64,000 bases of DNA from the NCBI GenBank assembly GCA_012960505.1, contig DUBC01000016.1:124001-188000 (forward strand), read 5' to 3'. The position numbers and the translations under genes are program-made. Position 1 is the first letter of the stretch. The number at the start of each line of letters is the position of its first letter. The notes under the pieces were generated by a model. That model was given only the letters and a program-made list of their open reading frames with translations. It was not told the DNA's origin and made no database searches. This DNA comes from Verrucomicrobiales bacterium (GTDB taxonomy: Bacteria > Verrucomicrobiota > Verrucomicrobiia > Verrucomicrobiales > DEV007). Shown in pieces: positions 27,430-39,584 of this stretch.

Positions 27430-27498
27430 AAGATATGAATTAATTTAATGTTTGTGAGTGCTGGACTGGCGGCACCGAAAGAGTTAAGAAATACAGTA

Positions 27499-28452
27499 AT
27501 GTCGCAAAATATTAACAAGATTAAAGTCATTGATTCACATACTGCTGGTGAACCGACTAGAGTAGTTGTTGATGGTGCACCTGATCTTGGAGTAGGCAAT
27601 ATGGAAGACCTTCGAGATCGGTTTGAAGAAAAAGCGCATTGGTTGAGGACTGCTTTATTGAGCGAACCTAGGGGATTTAAAGCAATGGTAGGTGCTTTGC
27701 TTTGTGAGCCTACTGATCCAAAGTCTGCAGCAGGTGTTATTTTTTTTAATAATTCGGGTGTTTTGAAGGGATGCATACATGGGACTATGGGACTAATTAA
27801 GACTCTTGAATTCATGAGGCGCATTTCAGCCGGGAGCCATTACATTGAGACACCGATTGGAATCATAAAGGCTGAATTGAGATCAGATGGTTCTGTGAGT
27901 GTGGCTAACGTTCCTAGTTATCGTTATCTGAGTAATGTTGAGATTGATGTTGAAGGGTTCGGTAAAGTTCTAGGAGATGTTGCTTGGGGCGGTAATTGGT
28001 TTTATCTCATTGAAGGTTACGGGCCAGAAATTAAATTAAGTAACTTAAGGAATTTAAGCTCATTTTCGATTGCTGCAATGGAGGCACTTGAAGTTGCAGG
28101 TATCGTTGGCGATAATGGTAGTAAAATTGATCACATTGAAATTTTTGGACCTCCTTCTGATTCCGTTAAATCGGATTCGACGAATTTTGTAATGTGTCCG
28201 GGAGGAGAGTATGATCGATCTCCTTGTGGTACCGGAACTAGTGCCAAGTTAGCTTGCTTGCATGCTTCCGGAAAATTGAAACAGGGTCAGATTTGGAGGC
28301 AGAGTAGTATTTTGGGAACTGTCTTTGAGGGTGAGGTGAAACCATTAGAAGATCAAAAAGTAATTCCAAAAGTAAGTGGCCGGGCATGGGTTAATGGAGA
28401 GACTAATATTATCATTGATCATTCCGATCCGTTCCGTTTTGGTATTGGATAG
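27499..28452 (+). CDS. 4-hydroxyproline 2-epimerase / proline racemase family
   Basis: 317 residues from ATG 27499. An upstream in-frame ATG at 27448 would add 17 non-homologous residues; family proteins begin close to IKVIDSHTAGEPT, so I prefer the shorter form. Both catalytic cysteines are present: C92 in KGCIHGTMGL and C243 in SPCGTGTSAK. Having both supports racemisation or epimerisation rather than the dehydratase branch, which replaces the second cysteine. Together with the DadA-like neighbour this is the first two steps of trans-4-hydroxy-L-proline breakdown. The later dehydratase/deaminase and aldehyde dehydrogenase are not nearby. Confidence 0.88.
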   Translation: MSQNINKIKVIDSHTAGEPTRVVVDGAPDLGVGNMEDLRDRFEEKAHWLRTALLSEPRGFKAMVGALLCEPTDPKSAAGVIFFNNSGVLKGCIHGTMGLIKTLEFMRRISAGSHYIETPIGIIKAELRSDGSVSVANVPSYRYLSNVEIDVEGFGKVLGDVAWGGNWFYLIEGYGPEIKLSNLRNLSSFSIAAMEALEVAGIVGDNGSKIDHIEIFGPPSDSVKSDSTNFVMCPGGEYDRSPCGTGTSAKLACLHASGKLKQGQIWRQSSILGTVFEGEVKPLEDQKVIPKVSGRAWVNGETNIIIDHSDPFRFGIG

Positions 28453-28466
28453 TACTTGAGGGAAAA

Positions 28467-30509
28467 ATGAAGCAGGTTTGCATAATGTTATTGGTTGTTT
28501 TTTTATCGCTTCATGTGAAGGCGTTAGAAAGAAAGGATTCCTTTGATGATCTAGTTAATCCGGTCTTTAAAGAAAACTGCACCAAATGTCATGGAGAAAA
28601 AGGTAAGGTTAAAGGGAAGTTAAATCTTCTGGAGATTAACACCTTGCTCAAATTTCAAGAAGATGCTGAACGAATAGAAAAAATAATTACAGCCATAGAG
28701 GATGGTGAGATGCCGCCCGAAGATGAGCCTCCAATACCGGAATCAAAAAAGAAATCAATTCTCGCGGAATTAGAGGCAATATTAAAGGTGTCGATACTTA
28801 AAACTAAGTCTTTTGGCCGCACTCCTATTCGTAGAATGAATCGCTTTCAATATGCTAATGCCGTTAAGGATCTTCTGAATCTGAAAGTTGAAGTTTACCC
28901 GCTCCCTGAAAAAATGATGAGGGATCGCAGCAATTATTTTCATCCTGAGACTGGTAAAATGCCAGACAAGATGACAGTGAGTAGTCGTCCTCTAGGAAAG
29001 TCGGGATTGATTGAACCTCGGCTGGCCGGGGTCTCTCCATTCCCTCAGGATCTTCGAGCGGAGAATGGTTTCGATAACCGGGGAGATCACCTTTCCTTAT
29101 CACCTTTCCTGATGGAAAGCTTCCTTACTTTAGCAAGTTCGATTGTGCAAAGTTCTAATTTTAACAATAAGACTTGCGGTTTATGGAATGCTTTATTCGC
29201 GGAGCCTAAGCAAGGATCCAATATTCTACAGATATCCAGAGAACGGTTATACCCCTTTTTGTCGAAGGCATTTCGTAGGCCTGTCGAAGAAAATGTAATT
29301 GAGCGCTATGCCGGGCACGTTGAGAGTCTCGTCAGTTCGGGTAAATCCTTTACTCATGCCATGAAGGAAACAGTGTCGGCCGTTCTGGCATCCCCGCGAT
29401 TTCTTTATCTTTATGATAGACAATTAGGAAAAGGTTCCATTGAAAATATTGATGATTATGAGTTGGCTTCTAGACTTTCTTTTTTTCTTTGGGGGAGCTT
29501 GCCTGATAAAATCTTACTGGAATCTGCAAAGATTGGCCATCTATCAAATCCTGCTATTCTAAATCAGCAAGTGGATCGAATGCTTAAGGATCGTCGAGTC
29601 AAACGTTTCTGTGATAGCTTCCCTGCCCAATGGTTGCAATTGGATCGAATCATTTCTTCGGTTCCGGACGTAAAGAAATATCCGGACTTTTATTATGCTC
29701 CACCAAATTATCGAACCACTATGGATATGATGATGGAGCCGCTGCTGCTTTTTGAAAATGTACTGATAGAGGATCGTTCTATCCTTGAACTAATTGATTC
29801 AGATTACAGTTTCCGATCTACGCGTCTTGCTAAATGGTATGACCCTAAAATTAATGGTAGGCTCGGAGGCCCAACTACAATGTCATTCCAACGTGTTGCT
29901 TTGACTGATCGTCGTCAGGGCGGAGTCATTACATCTGCTGCAGTTCTCACAATGACATCAGGACCCGAAGAAACTAAGCCCATAACACGAGGCGCATGGA
30001 TTGCTGGTGTCATTTTCAACGATCCTCCAGAACCGCCTCCAGCCGATGTTCCGCCGCTTAAGCGTGAAGATCCTAATGATGCTAAGAAGAGAACATTCCG
30101 TGAACGCTTTGCACAGCACCGTGAACGTGCTGATTGTGCTGGATGTCATGTGAAACTTGATCCTCTTGGTTTTGCTTTAGAGAATTTTGATGCTGTGGGT
30201 CGATGGCGAGATAATTACGAGAATGGCCAAAAAGTGGATTCGTCTGGCAAATTATTTAGAAAGCATGAATTTTCCAGTATTATCGAATTTAAGGATGCTA
30301 TTCTTATAGAGAAGAACCGTTTTGCCCGTGCTTTGGCTGCACACTTATTGGCTTTTGCACTAGGTCGTGAAGTCACTTTAGCGGACTCTGAAGCTCTGGA
30401 TTTGGTTGCAAAAATTACCGCTGAGCGTAATTATAGTTTACGGACCATGATTCATGGAATCATCCGCAGCAAACCATTCCAAAGCAAATTTATCCCTAAC
30501 GAAAATTGA
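28467..30509 (+). CDS. PVC-type DUF1592/DUF1588/DUF1587/DUF1585 cytochrome-like protein
   Basis: 680 residues with a signal peptide. A class I-like heme motif CTKCH (38-42) lies in the N-terminal planctomycete cytochrome C domain, followed by RMPPED-type sequence (GEMPPEDEPP). DUF1587 is recognised from RTPIRRMNRFQYANAVKDLL (about 113-132). DUF1595/1592 occupy the middle (LSFFLWGSLPDKILLESA). DUF1588 has GGVITSAAVLTMTSGPEETKP and a second CxxCH (CAGCHVKLDPLGF). DUF1585 is at the C-terminus. The biochemical role is not established; genomic context in the phylum links it to DUF1552 proteins, as here 34 bp downstream. Confidence 0.92.
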   Translation: MKQVCIMLLVVFLSLHVKALERKDSFDDLVNPVFKENCTKCHGEKGKVKGKLNLLEINTLLKFQEDAERIEKIITAIEDGEMPPEDEPPIPESKKKSILAELEAILKVSILKTKSFGRTPIRRMNRFQYANAVKDLLNLKVEVYPLPEKMMRDRSNYFHPETGKMPDKMTVSSRPLGKSGLIEPRLAGVSPFPQDLRAENGFDNRGDHLSLSPFLMESFLTLASSIVQSSNFNNKTCGLWNALFAEPKQGSNILQISRERLYPFLSKAFRRPVEENVIERYAGHVESLVSSGKSFTHAMKETVSAVLASPRFLYLYDRQLGKGSIENIDDYELASRLSFFLWGSLPDKILLESAKIGHLSNPAILNQQVDRMLKDRRVKRFCDSFPAQWLQLDRIISSVPDVKKYPDFYYAPPNYRTTMDMMMEPLLLFENVLIEDRSILELIDSDYSFRSTRLAKWYDPKINGRLGGPTTMSFQRVALTDRRQGGVITSAAVLTMTSGPEETKPITRGAWIAGVIFNDPPEPPPADVPPLKREDPNDAKKRTFRERFAQHRERADCAGCHVKLDPLGFALENFDAVGRWRDNYENGQKVDSSGKLFRKHEFSSIIEFKDAILIEKNRFARALAAHLLAFALGREVTLADSEALDLVAKITAERNYSLRTMIHGIIRSKPFQSKFIPNEN

Positions 30510-30542
30510 TTTTTGAGAGACATTTAGAGCCGTCATAAAGAA

Positions 30543-31943
30543 ATGAAATCTTACCATAATAGTCGACGGAATTTTGTGAGAGGTATGAGCGGAGCTGCGC
30601 TTGCTATTCCATGGATGGAAAGTTTATCAAAGTCTGCAGAGTCCATAAAGCCTTCCGTCCGAGCAGCTTGGTTTTATGTGCCAATCGGTGTAGTGCGTAG
30701 GGGTTTTTTCCCGAGTGAAGATAATGCGGCAATTCCTAAATTTAATGGTAGTAGGACTGAAGTAAAAAATGATGCCAAAATTAAGGTCGGTACTCATCCG
30801 TTAAAACTGACTCCTACACAGAAGCCGCTCGAGAGAATGAAGGAGAAAGTTATTTTCATTACGGGGCTGGATCGGACCTTCCAGGAGGGGACTGATGTTC
30901 ATGCGCAATGTGCTTCATGTTTTCTTACAGATTCGGCCCCTCATACAATTACTCAGTCTCCTTATCCGCAATCTCGTACATTAGATCATATAGTGGCCGA
31001 GAAGATTGGCCGTGACACTCCTTTTCGTACTCTGGAGTTTAGCTGTAATAGTCACAAGGATAATAAGGAGTCGATCCAGTTTGACAATATTTCTTGGTAT
31101 GGGACTGAGCACGTAGCTCCAAGCATGAGAGATCCTCGGAAAGTTTACCATCGTCTTTTCGGAACGCAGGAAGGACAGTCAAATAAAAATATAACTGACT
31201 TGGTGTTACAGGATGCCAGATCCATGCAGCGTCAGCTTGGATATGATGACAAGCAGAAATTCTCGGAATACTTTGATTCGATCAGGACCATCGAAGAGCA
31301 GATGGAAAGACTCGAAAATCTTCGCGACGAATTATTTTTTGCTAAGTTCGAGGAGCCGGCCGATGCGCATTTGCCGAGAGGGAAATATATAAGACTCATG
31401 GGTGATCTCATGGTGACGGCTTTGCAGGTCGGTTTAACAAACGTTGCTACTTTTATGGTGGGTCCTGAGCGTTGGGATACTCCATATATGTATGAGACTC
31501 TATTTGAAAAGCCCCGAAGCCACCATCAAATGTCACACAACCAAGGTCGTTTCATTGAGGATCTACTAAGAGTTGACCATTTTCATATGGAGCAATTTGC
31601 CTATTTAGTTGAGAAGATGGACTCGATCAAAGAAGCTGACGGAACGACCCTTCTCGACAATACTCTCTTCACCTATGGATCGGGTTTGGGTGATGGTTCG
31701 ACTCACCAATACAGTGCTCTTCCAATCATTATGGCAGGCTCTGGAGGAGGAAAATTGATCACTGGTAAACACATCAATCTTTCAGATCATTCAGGGGCAG
31801 TTCCAAAGAAGGGAGGAAAATACCAGCAACTATATCATGGTTTGCCTTTAGCTAACTTATGGCTAACTCAAGCGAAAGTTTTAGGTTTGGAAATGGATCG
31901 ATATGCTGAAAGTACTGGTGAAATCTCTCATTTAATAGCTTAA
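30543..31943 (+). CDS. DUF1552 family exported protein
   Basis: 466 residues. The N-terminus NSRRNFVRGMSGAALAIPW is a Tat-type signal (SRRxFxR), consistent with export in folded form. The body has the DUF1552 pattern: VPIGVVRRGFFPSEDN, KVIFITGLDRTF, QCASCFLTDSAP, YPQSRTLDHIVAEKIG and FTYGSGLGDGSTH, the last resembling DUF1501/sulfatase-like alkaline phosphatase-fold cores. No enzymatic activity is known. It forms a conserved operon-like pair with the DUF1592 gene. Confidence 0.92.
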   Translation: MKSYHNSRRNFVRGMSGAALAIPWMESLSKSAESIKPSVRAAWFYVPIGVVRRGFFPSEDNAAIPKFNGSRTEVKNDAKIKVGTHPLKLTPTQKPLERMKEKVIFITGLDRTFQEGTDVHAQCASCFLTDSAPHTITQSPYPQSRTLDHIVAEKIGRDTPFRTLEFSCNSHKDNKESIQFDNISWYGTEHVAPSMRDPRKVYHRLFGTQEGQSNKNITDLVLQDARSMQRQLGYDDKQKFSEYFDSIRTIEEQMERLENLRDELFFAKFEEPADAHLPRGKYIRLMGDLMVTALQVGLTNVATFMVGPERWDTPYMYETLFEKPRSHHQMSHNQGRFIEDLLRVDHFHMEQFAYLVEKMDSIKEADGTTLLDNTLFTYGSGLGDGSTHQYSALPIIMAGSGGGKLITGKHINLSDHSGAVPKKGGKYQQLYHGLPLANLWLTQAKVLGLEMDRYAESTGEISHLIA

Positions 31944-32049
31944 AGGTCAGAGTGATTACATCCATATTGTCCTCAGTTTTCTTGGATAAATCCAGGGCTT
32001 GCGGTAAACTTATATTTTGCGAGATTAGTGAGTTAATGTTTATCTAAAT

Positions 32050-33300
32050 ATGAGAAATTTATCTGTTCTTATCCAAGGTTTATTATCACTGATTTTTGTT
32101 GGGGCGTTCCCCCTATTAGCTGATGAATTAGCAATTGATTCCGAAAAGATGAGGATTGGTGACCCTTCATTGGAAGAGGTGCAATTAAAACTCATGCTGA
32201 ATCCAATGACTAGAGATGAATTGGAAGAGGTTTCACATGCATGGAGAAATAGCTTGAAGGAAACAGTCCAAAAGATTTCGGATATTAGCTTGAAGGAGGA
32301 ATCAAGCTCAGACGATGAGAAAAAAAAGAATGAACTCGTAGACGTTAAAGTTAAACAGTTGGCTCTTCTCAGAACTGTTCTTGCTGAGTTTAAGAAAAAG
32401 GGTGGTGATTCGAGTGATTTGAAAATTTATGCCGATGCTGTTTCAGGAATACAGGTAGCTGTTAATGAGAACCGTTCTTTTTTGACTAGATATTCTTCAT
32501 GGATTTCTTCAAAAGAGGGTGGGGTTAAGTGGGGAATTCAGATCTTGAAGTTTTCTGTGATAATGATGATTTTCTGGGTATTGGCGGGATTTGTGCGCCG
32601 AGTAGTGCGCAGTGCTACTGAAAAAAGCAATCGATTTTCTGAACTCCTTGAGCAGTTCATGATTAAGATTTCTTTTAGAGCTATGATGTTGGTTGGTTTG
32701 CTGGTCGCGCTTGGAACAGTCGGAATTAATGTTGCGGCTCTTCTTACAGTGATCGGAGGAGCTTCGTTCATTATCGCTTTTGCATTACAGGACACTCTTA
32801 GTAATTTTGCAGCTGGTGTAATGTTACTCATTTATCGCCCCTTTGATGTGGGTGATATGGTCGAAGTGGGTGGAGTGTCCGGAAAGATTGGTCAGGTCAG
32901 TCTAGTCAGTACCACTATCAAAACATTCGATAACAAGCTTGTTCTTGTTCCTAACAAGAATGTTTGGGGGCAAATTATTACTAATTCTTCGCGCAATACG
33001 GAAAGGCGAGTTGATATGATTTTTGGCATTGGGTATGATGATGATTCTGAAAAGGCACAGCAAATTCTTGAGAAAATTGTTGGAGAACACGAGTTAGTTC
33101 TTGATGAACCTGAGCCCGTGATTCAATTGCATGAATTGGCTGATTCATCAGTTAATTTCATCTGTCGTCCGTGGGTGAAGACCGAGAATTATTGGCAAGT
33201 TCACTGGGATGTTCTTAAGAGAGTTAAGTCCGAATTTGATCAGGCTGGAATCAGTATCCCTTACCCGCAGCAGGACGTGCATATTCATCAAGTCAATTAG
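32050..33300 (+). CDS. Small-conductance mechanosensitive channel (MscS family)
   Basis: 416 residues. An N-terminal signal-like segment is followed by a charged, helical periplasmic region (about 30-150, likely coiled coil), then three or so membrane helices (about 165-270). The pore-lining/hinge region GGASFIIAFALQDTLSNFAAG (about 236-256) and the beta domain IYRPFDVGDMVEVGGVSGKIG (about 260-280) are clear. It should open on membrane tension and release solutes in hypo-osmotic shock, useful for a marine organism. It is a stand-alone gene between cytochrome modules. Confidence 0.94.
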   Translation: MRNLSVLIQGLLSLIFVGAFPLLADELAIDSEKMRIGDPSLEEVQLKLMLNPMTRDELEEVSHAWRNSLKETVQKISDISLKEESSSDDEKKKNELVDVKVKQLALLRTVLAEFKKKGGDSSDLKIYADAVSGIQVAVNENRSFLTRYSSWISSKEGGVKWGIQILKFSVIMMIFWVLAGFVRRVVRSATEKSNRFSELLEQFMIKISFRAMMLVGLLVALGTVGINVAALLTVIGGASFIIAFALQDTLSNFAAGVMLLIYRPFDVGDMVEVGGVSGKIGQVSLVSTTIKTFDNKLVLVPNKNVWGQIITNSSRNTERRVDMIFGIGYDDDSEKAQQILEKIVGEHELVLDEPEPVIQLHELADSSVNFICRPWVKTENYWQVHWDVLKRVKSEFDQAGISIPYPQQDVHIHQVN

Positions 33301-33344
33301 ATAGTATATTAATTATCTTTGACCTTTTGTCTGTCCCTGCTTAA

Positions 33345-35615
<2,271 letters not shown>

Positions 35616-35762
35616 AAGAACATATTAGCGGGGTTAGTAGTAGGATCTATTTTTAGAAGAACTATATAATTTTGAGTTTTCTACTATATTTATTGGGAAT
35701 TTTTATTAATTCAATTACGTCCTAGGGTTGCTTCTTACTAACGTTTGATGAACAATTAATTT

Positions 35763-38150
35763 ATGTTTTTCGCAGACTTGGGTGGATTTCACAGGATCAT
35801 ATTCCGATTTATTGCATTTCTATTAATTGTTAATGCCTTTGGTGCAGAAGATAGCGGCAAACATTGGTCCTTCGTATCGCCAAAAGTTTATTCTGTTCCA
35901 AAAGTTAAAACTGAAGCATGGGTTAAAAATGAAATTGATAACTTCATTTTGGCAGATCTAGAAGATTCTGATATTACACCTGCCAAGGAGGCTGAGCCAG
36001 CTCAGCTGATCAGAAGAATTTATTATGATTTAATTGGTTTGCCTCCGAGTCCTGAAAAAGTAGAAGAATTCTTGAAAGACCATTCTCCTGAGACCTTTAC
36101 AAGGATCGTAAACAATTTACTGGATTCGCCACAGTATGGGGAGAGGTGGGGTCGTCACTGGTTGGACGTTGCCAGGTATGGTGATTCCAACGGAGGAGAT
36201 GAAAACCATGCTTACCCTCATGCCTGGCGTTATCGGAATTATGTCATTGATGCATTTAATAGTGATTTACCTTACAATGAATTTATAATTGAACAGTTGG
36301 CTGGAGATCTTCTTGAAAGTAATTCTAATGAACGCCAACGTCGTGTGACCGCTACTGGTTTCCTTGCAATAGGCACAAAGATTTTGGCGGAAAAAGATGG
36401 GGTTAAGAAAAGAGCTGATATCATTGATGAACAGATTGATACTATGAGCCGTTCTTTTATGGGCATAAGTGTCTCTTGTGCTCGTTGCCATGATCACAAA
36501 TTTGATCCTATACCAACGGTAGACTATTATGCTCTTGCTGGAATATTTCACAGTACTAAAATAGAAGATCAGTCTTTGAGTAAACCTGAAGATGAGCAGA
36601 GGGAAGCAAAAAAGAAAGCGCGCCTAGAGCTGATTAAAGATCAGTTAGATGATCTTGAAGGCAAGTTCTCTGAGTTCGTGGATGAAGAATCGATTGTGCA
36701 GTGGGAAGCTGAAAAATTTGTTCGTGGCAATGTGTCCATCATTCAAGGAAATAATGACAATGAAGCTACTTATATATCTGATCCTGGAAGCCAAGAAAAT
36801 TTTGTCGAATATGAGATAAAAATTCAAACCGAGGGGACTTACTCTGTTGATTTCCGTTATGCTGCGGAAAGGTCAAGACCGGGGAGTTTGATTATTGATG
36901 GTGATAAGGGTAAGATGATTCCAGTGCTGGCTGACGTGACTGGGGGATGGAGTTCAGAGTATCAGCGATGGAATCACGAAACGTATGTCCATTTAAATTC
37001 TGGAGAACATGTTTTTAGAGTCGAATCTAAACCGCTAATGTCTCATCTGGATCGGATCCGTTTGACGCGCGTTCGTTCTCCCGACCAAGTGAAGTCATTG
37101 CGCTTAAGGATCGATAATTTGAAGGATGAGAGGGCGGGGATCCAGACTGATAAAAATAACACATACAAGGTCATGGCAGTTCAAGACGGTGATGTGGCTG
37201 ATACAAATATTAATTTAAGGGGTGATCCGCATGAAAAAGGAGAATTAGTTCCTCGCGGATTTCTTTCAAGGGTTTCTCCCCGCAATGTTCTTGCCTGTGA
37301 TGATGGTTCGAGTGGGAGGCTTGAGTTGGCAAAGTGGATGACCCTGCCTGATCATCCGCTCACGGCAAGGGTCATCGTGAATCGAATTTGGTATTGGCAC
37401 TTTGGTAAGGGAATTGTTTCTACTGTAGATGATTTTGGAACGACGGGAGCTGAGCCTTCTCATCCAGAGTTGTTGGATTATTTAGTAAATGATTTTATAC
37501 GAAATGGTTGGTCTATTAAGATGCTTCATCGTAAGATTATGTTCTCCAATACGTATCAGATGGGAGCGGATAATTCCAATTCATTGGCGGAAAAGAAGGA
37601 TCCTGGAAATTCACTTTACTGGCATCGTGATGTGCGCCGCCTTGAGGCGGAATCTTTTCGAGATTCAGTACTAATGGTTTCCGGTAACTTAAATATGGAC
37701 CCTCCTGCTTCACCTCTTGTGGTAAAGAGCCAAGACCCATCACCTTCGGATCTTCTCAAGAATCGTCAGAGCTATGAAAATTATCAATACCGGAGCGTTT
37801 ATCTTCCTGTTGTGCGTTCTCATTTGTATGACTTGCTGACTCTTCTTGGATTCCCGAACGCAACGACTACCGTTGGGCAACGTTCGCAAACCACTGTACC
37901 TACTCAGGCCCTATTGATGATGAATAATCCATTTTTAATTGGTCAGGCTCAAAGCCTTGCTCTTAGAATCGGAGAAGGGAAAGTGCGTGAGTTATATTTA
38001 ACGCTTTTTTCTAGAGTTCCAAACTCCGAGGAGATGCATTGGATTAGTCATTTTGTTGATAAGCATTCAAAGATAAGTGGAAAGAAAAAAGCCTGGGAGT
38101 CATTGTGCCATACGCTATTAATTTCGAATGAGTTTCTCCATGTCTGGTAA
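35763..38150 (+). CDS. DUF1549/DUF1553 (PSCyt2/PSD1) exported cytochrome-like protein with inserted beta-sandwich
   Basis: 795 residues. After an N-terminal signal, DUF1549 (about 50-265) contains LIRRIYYDLIGLPPSP, YGERWGRHWLDVARYGDS and a heme motif C239-ARCH ahead of DHKFDPI. Residues about 325-440 form a carbohydrate-binding-like beta-sandwich (YEIKIQTEGTYSVDFRYAAE, HVFRVES). DUF1553 (about 515-795) has LAKWMTLPDHPLTARVIVNR and WHFGKGIV. This family is nearly restricted to PVC bacteria and has no settled biochemical function. It overlaps the following DUF1501 gene by 23 bp and is presumably co-translated. Confidence 0.92.
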   Translation: MFFADLGGFHRIIFRFIAFLLIVNAFGAEDSGKHWSFVSPKVYSVPKVKTEAWVKNEIDNFILADLEDSDITPAKEAEPAQLIRRIYYDLIGLPPSPEKVEEFLKDHSPETFTRIVNNLLDSPQYGERWGRHWLDVARYGDSNGGDENHAYPHAWRYRNYVIDAFNSDLPYNEFIIEQLAGDLLESNSNERQRRVTATGFLAIGTKILAEKDGVKKRADIIDEQIDTMSRSFMGISVSCARCHDHKFDPIPTVDYYALAGIFHSTKIEDQSLSKPEDEQREAKKKARLELIKDQLDDLEGKFSEFVDEESIVQWEAEKFVRGNVSIIQGNNDNEATYISDPGSQENFVEYEIKIQTEGTYSVDFRYAAERSRPGSLIIDGDKGKMIPVLADVTGGWSSEYQRWNHETYVHLNSGEHVFRVESKPLMSHLDRIRLTRVRSPDQVKSLRLRIDNLKDERAGIQTDKNNTYKVMAVQDGDVADTNINLRGDPHEKGELVPRGFLSRVSPRNVLACDDGSSGRLELAKWMTLPDHPLTARVIVNRIWYWHFGKGIVSTVDDFGTTGAEPSHPELLDYLVNDFIRNGWSIKMLHRKIMFSNTYQMGADNSNSLAEKKDPGNSLYWHRDVRRLEAESFRDSVLMVSGNLNMDPPASPLVVKSQDPSPSDLLKNRQSYENYQYRSVYLPVVRSHLYDLLTLLGFPNATTTVGQRSQTTVPTQALLMMNNPFLIGQAQSLALRIGEGKVRELYLTLFSRVPNSEEMHWISHFVDKHSKISGKKKAWESLCHTLLISNEFLHVW

Positions 38151-39555
38151 TTTTATTTCACGAAGAGAAGCGCTAAATCGCATCTGTGTTGGGTTTGGGG
38201 GCATTGCTTTGAACTCTATTTTACAAGAGAATTCTTCTGCAGATTCAGGAATCCATTTTCCGCATCAGATTGCTCGTGCAAAAAGAATAATTTTCTTATT
38301 CATGCACGGAGGCCCATCGCATGTGGATCTCTTCGACTATAAACCGAAACTTTATAGTGAGCATGGCAAGCCGTTGCCTTTTCCTGAACGATCTGTCCAA
38401 TTCGCTGCAAGAGGTAATATTTTTGCTCCTCCATGGAAGTTTCGACAAGTTGGTCAGTGCGGTCACTGGATGTCCGAACTTTGGGAACATCTTCCGGAAG
38501 TTGCAGATGATCTATGTATGATTAATTCATTATGTGAAACTAATGTCTCACATGGTGGTGCTTGCATGAAATTGCATACTGGTGATGAGGCACTACTTAG
38601 ACCGAGCATGGGTTCATGGGTCAGCTACGGTCTTGGCACCGAAAATAGAAACCTCCCAGCATTTGTAACTATTTGTCCAACTTCTCTTCATGGGGGAGTT
38701 AATAATTTTGGATCGGCTTTCCTTCCAGCGCAGCATCAAGGTGTTCCGTTAGGAACGCCGGGGTATCCTAATACTCCGGCAAAGGATGCTCAGTTCCATT
38801 ATATGCGTCATCCTAGTGCTGGTAGAAGAGAACAAGAATTACAGATTGAACTTTTACGTAAGCTTCACGGTTCAAATAATTTCGGTGGAACGGATTTGGA
38901 TGCAAGAATGTCTAGCTTTGAATTAGCTTTCAGGATGCAGATGACTGCTCCCGAAGCTACGAATCTTTCAAATGAATCAAAAATAACCCGTGAACTTTAT
39001 GGTATGGACGGCTCTGAGACAGATAATTTCGCCAGACAATGTATTCTTGCTAGGCGTTTAGCTGAACGAGGGGTCCGGTTCATTCAAGTAAGTCATGCAA
39101 ATAGTCTTCCATTTAATAATGAACAGTGGGATCAGCACTCGCATTTAGAGAAAGGACATTCAATTAATGTGAAGCAAATAGATAAGCCAATTACTGGCCT
39201 CATAAAGGACCTCAAAGCCAGAGGATTACTTGAAGACACATTGGTCATTTGGGGAGGAGAGTTTGGAAGGACTCCAACATCTCAAAAAGGCAATGGTGAA
39301 GTGGGCCGTGATCATCATCCGGACGGGTTTACTATGTGGATGGCTGGTGGCGGTGTAAGGTCGGGCATTCGGTACGGTGCTACTGACGAGTTTGGTTATC
39401 ATGCTATTGAAGATAGAATGACGATTCATGATCTTCATGCGACTATACTTCATATGCTTGGACTTGATCATACTAGGCTTACTTTTAATAGTAATGGCAG
39501 GGAGTTCCGACTCACTGATGTGCATGGTGAAATTGCACATAAGATAATGGGCTAA
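38128..39555 (+). CDS. DUF1501 family exported protein
   Basis: 475 residues. The N-terminus SRREALNRICVGFGGIAL is a Tat-like twin-arginine signal. The body shows FLFMHGGPSHVDLFDYKP, LEDTLVIWGGEFGRTPTSQ and DHHPDGFTMWMAGGG, the DUF1501 core related to the alkaline phosphatase superfamily. It is the usual partner of DUF1549/DUF1553 proteins, and the two genes overlap by 23 bp (a second possible ATG at 38140 still leaves overlap). Substrate unknown. Confidence 0.92.
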   Translation: MSFSMSGNFISRREALNRICVGFGGIALNSILQENSSADSGIHFPHQIARAKRIIFLFMHGGPSHVDLFDYKPKLYSEHGKPLPFPERSVQFAARGNIFAPPWKFRQVGQCGHWMSELWEHLPEVADDLCMINSLCETNVSHGGACMKLHTGDEALLRPSMGSWVSYGLGTENRNLPAFVTICPTSLHGGVNNFGSAFLPAQHQGVPLGTPGYPNTPAKDAQFHYMRHPSAGRREQELQIELLRKLHGSNNFGGTDLDARMSSFELAFRMQMTAPEATNLSNESKITRELYGMDGSETDNFARQCILARRLAERGVRFIQVSHANSLPFNNEQWDQHSHLEKGHSINVKQIDKPITGLIKDLKARGLLEDTLVIWGGEFGRTPTSQKGNGEVGRDHHPDGFTMWMAGGGVRSGIRYGATDEFGYHAIEDRMTIHDLHATILHMLGLDHTRLTFNSNGREFRLTDVHGEIAHKIMG

Positions 39556-39584
39556 CTTTCAAATTATCAGGTCCTGGGAGTAGA

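Noticed and set aside
27499-28452. Calling this a trans-3-hydroxyproline dehydratase
   Set aside because: The second catalytic cysteine is present (SPCGTG), which favours the epimerase/racemase branch.
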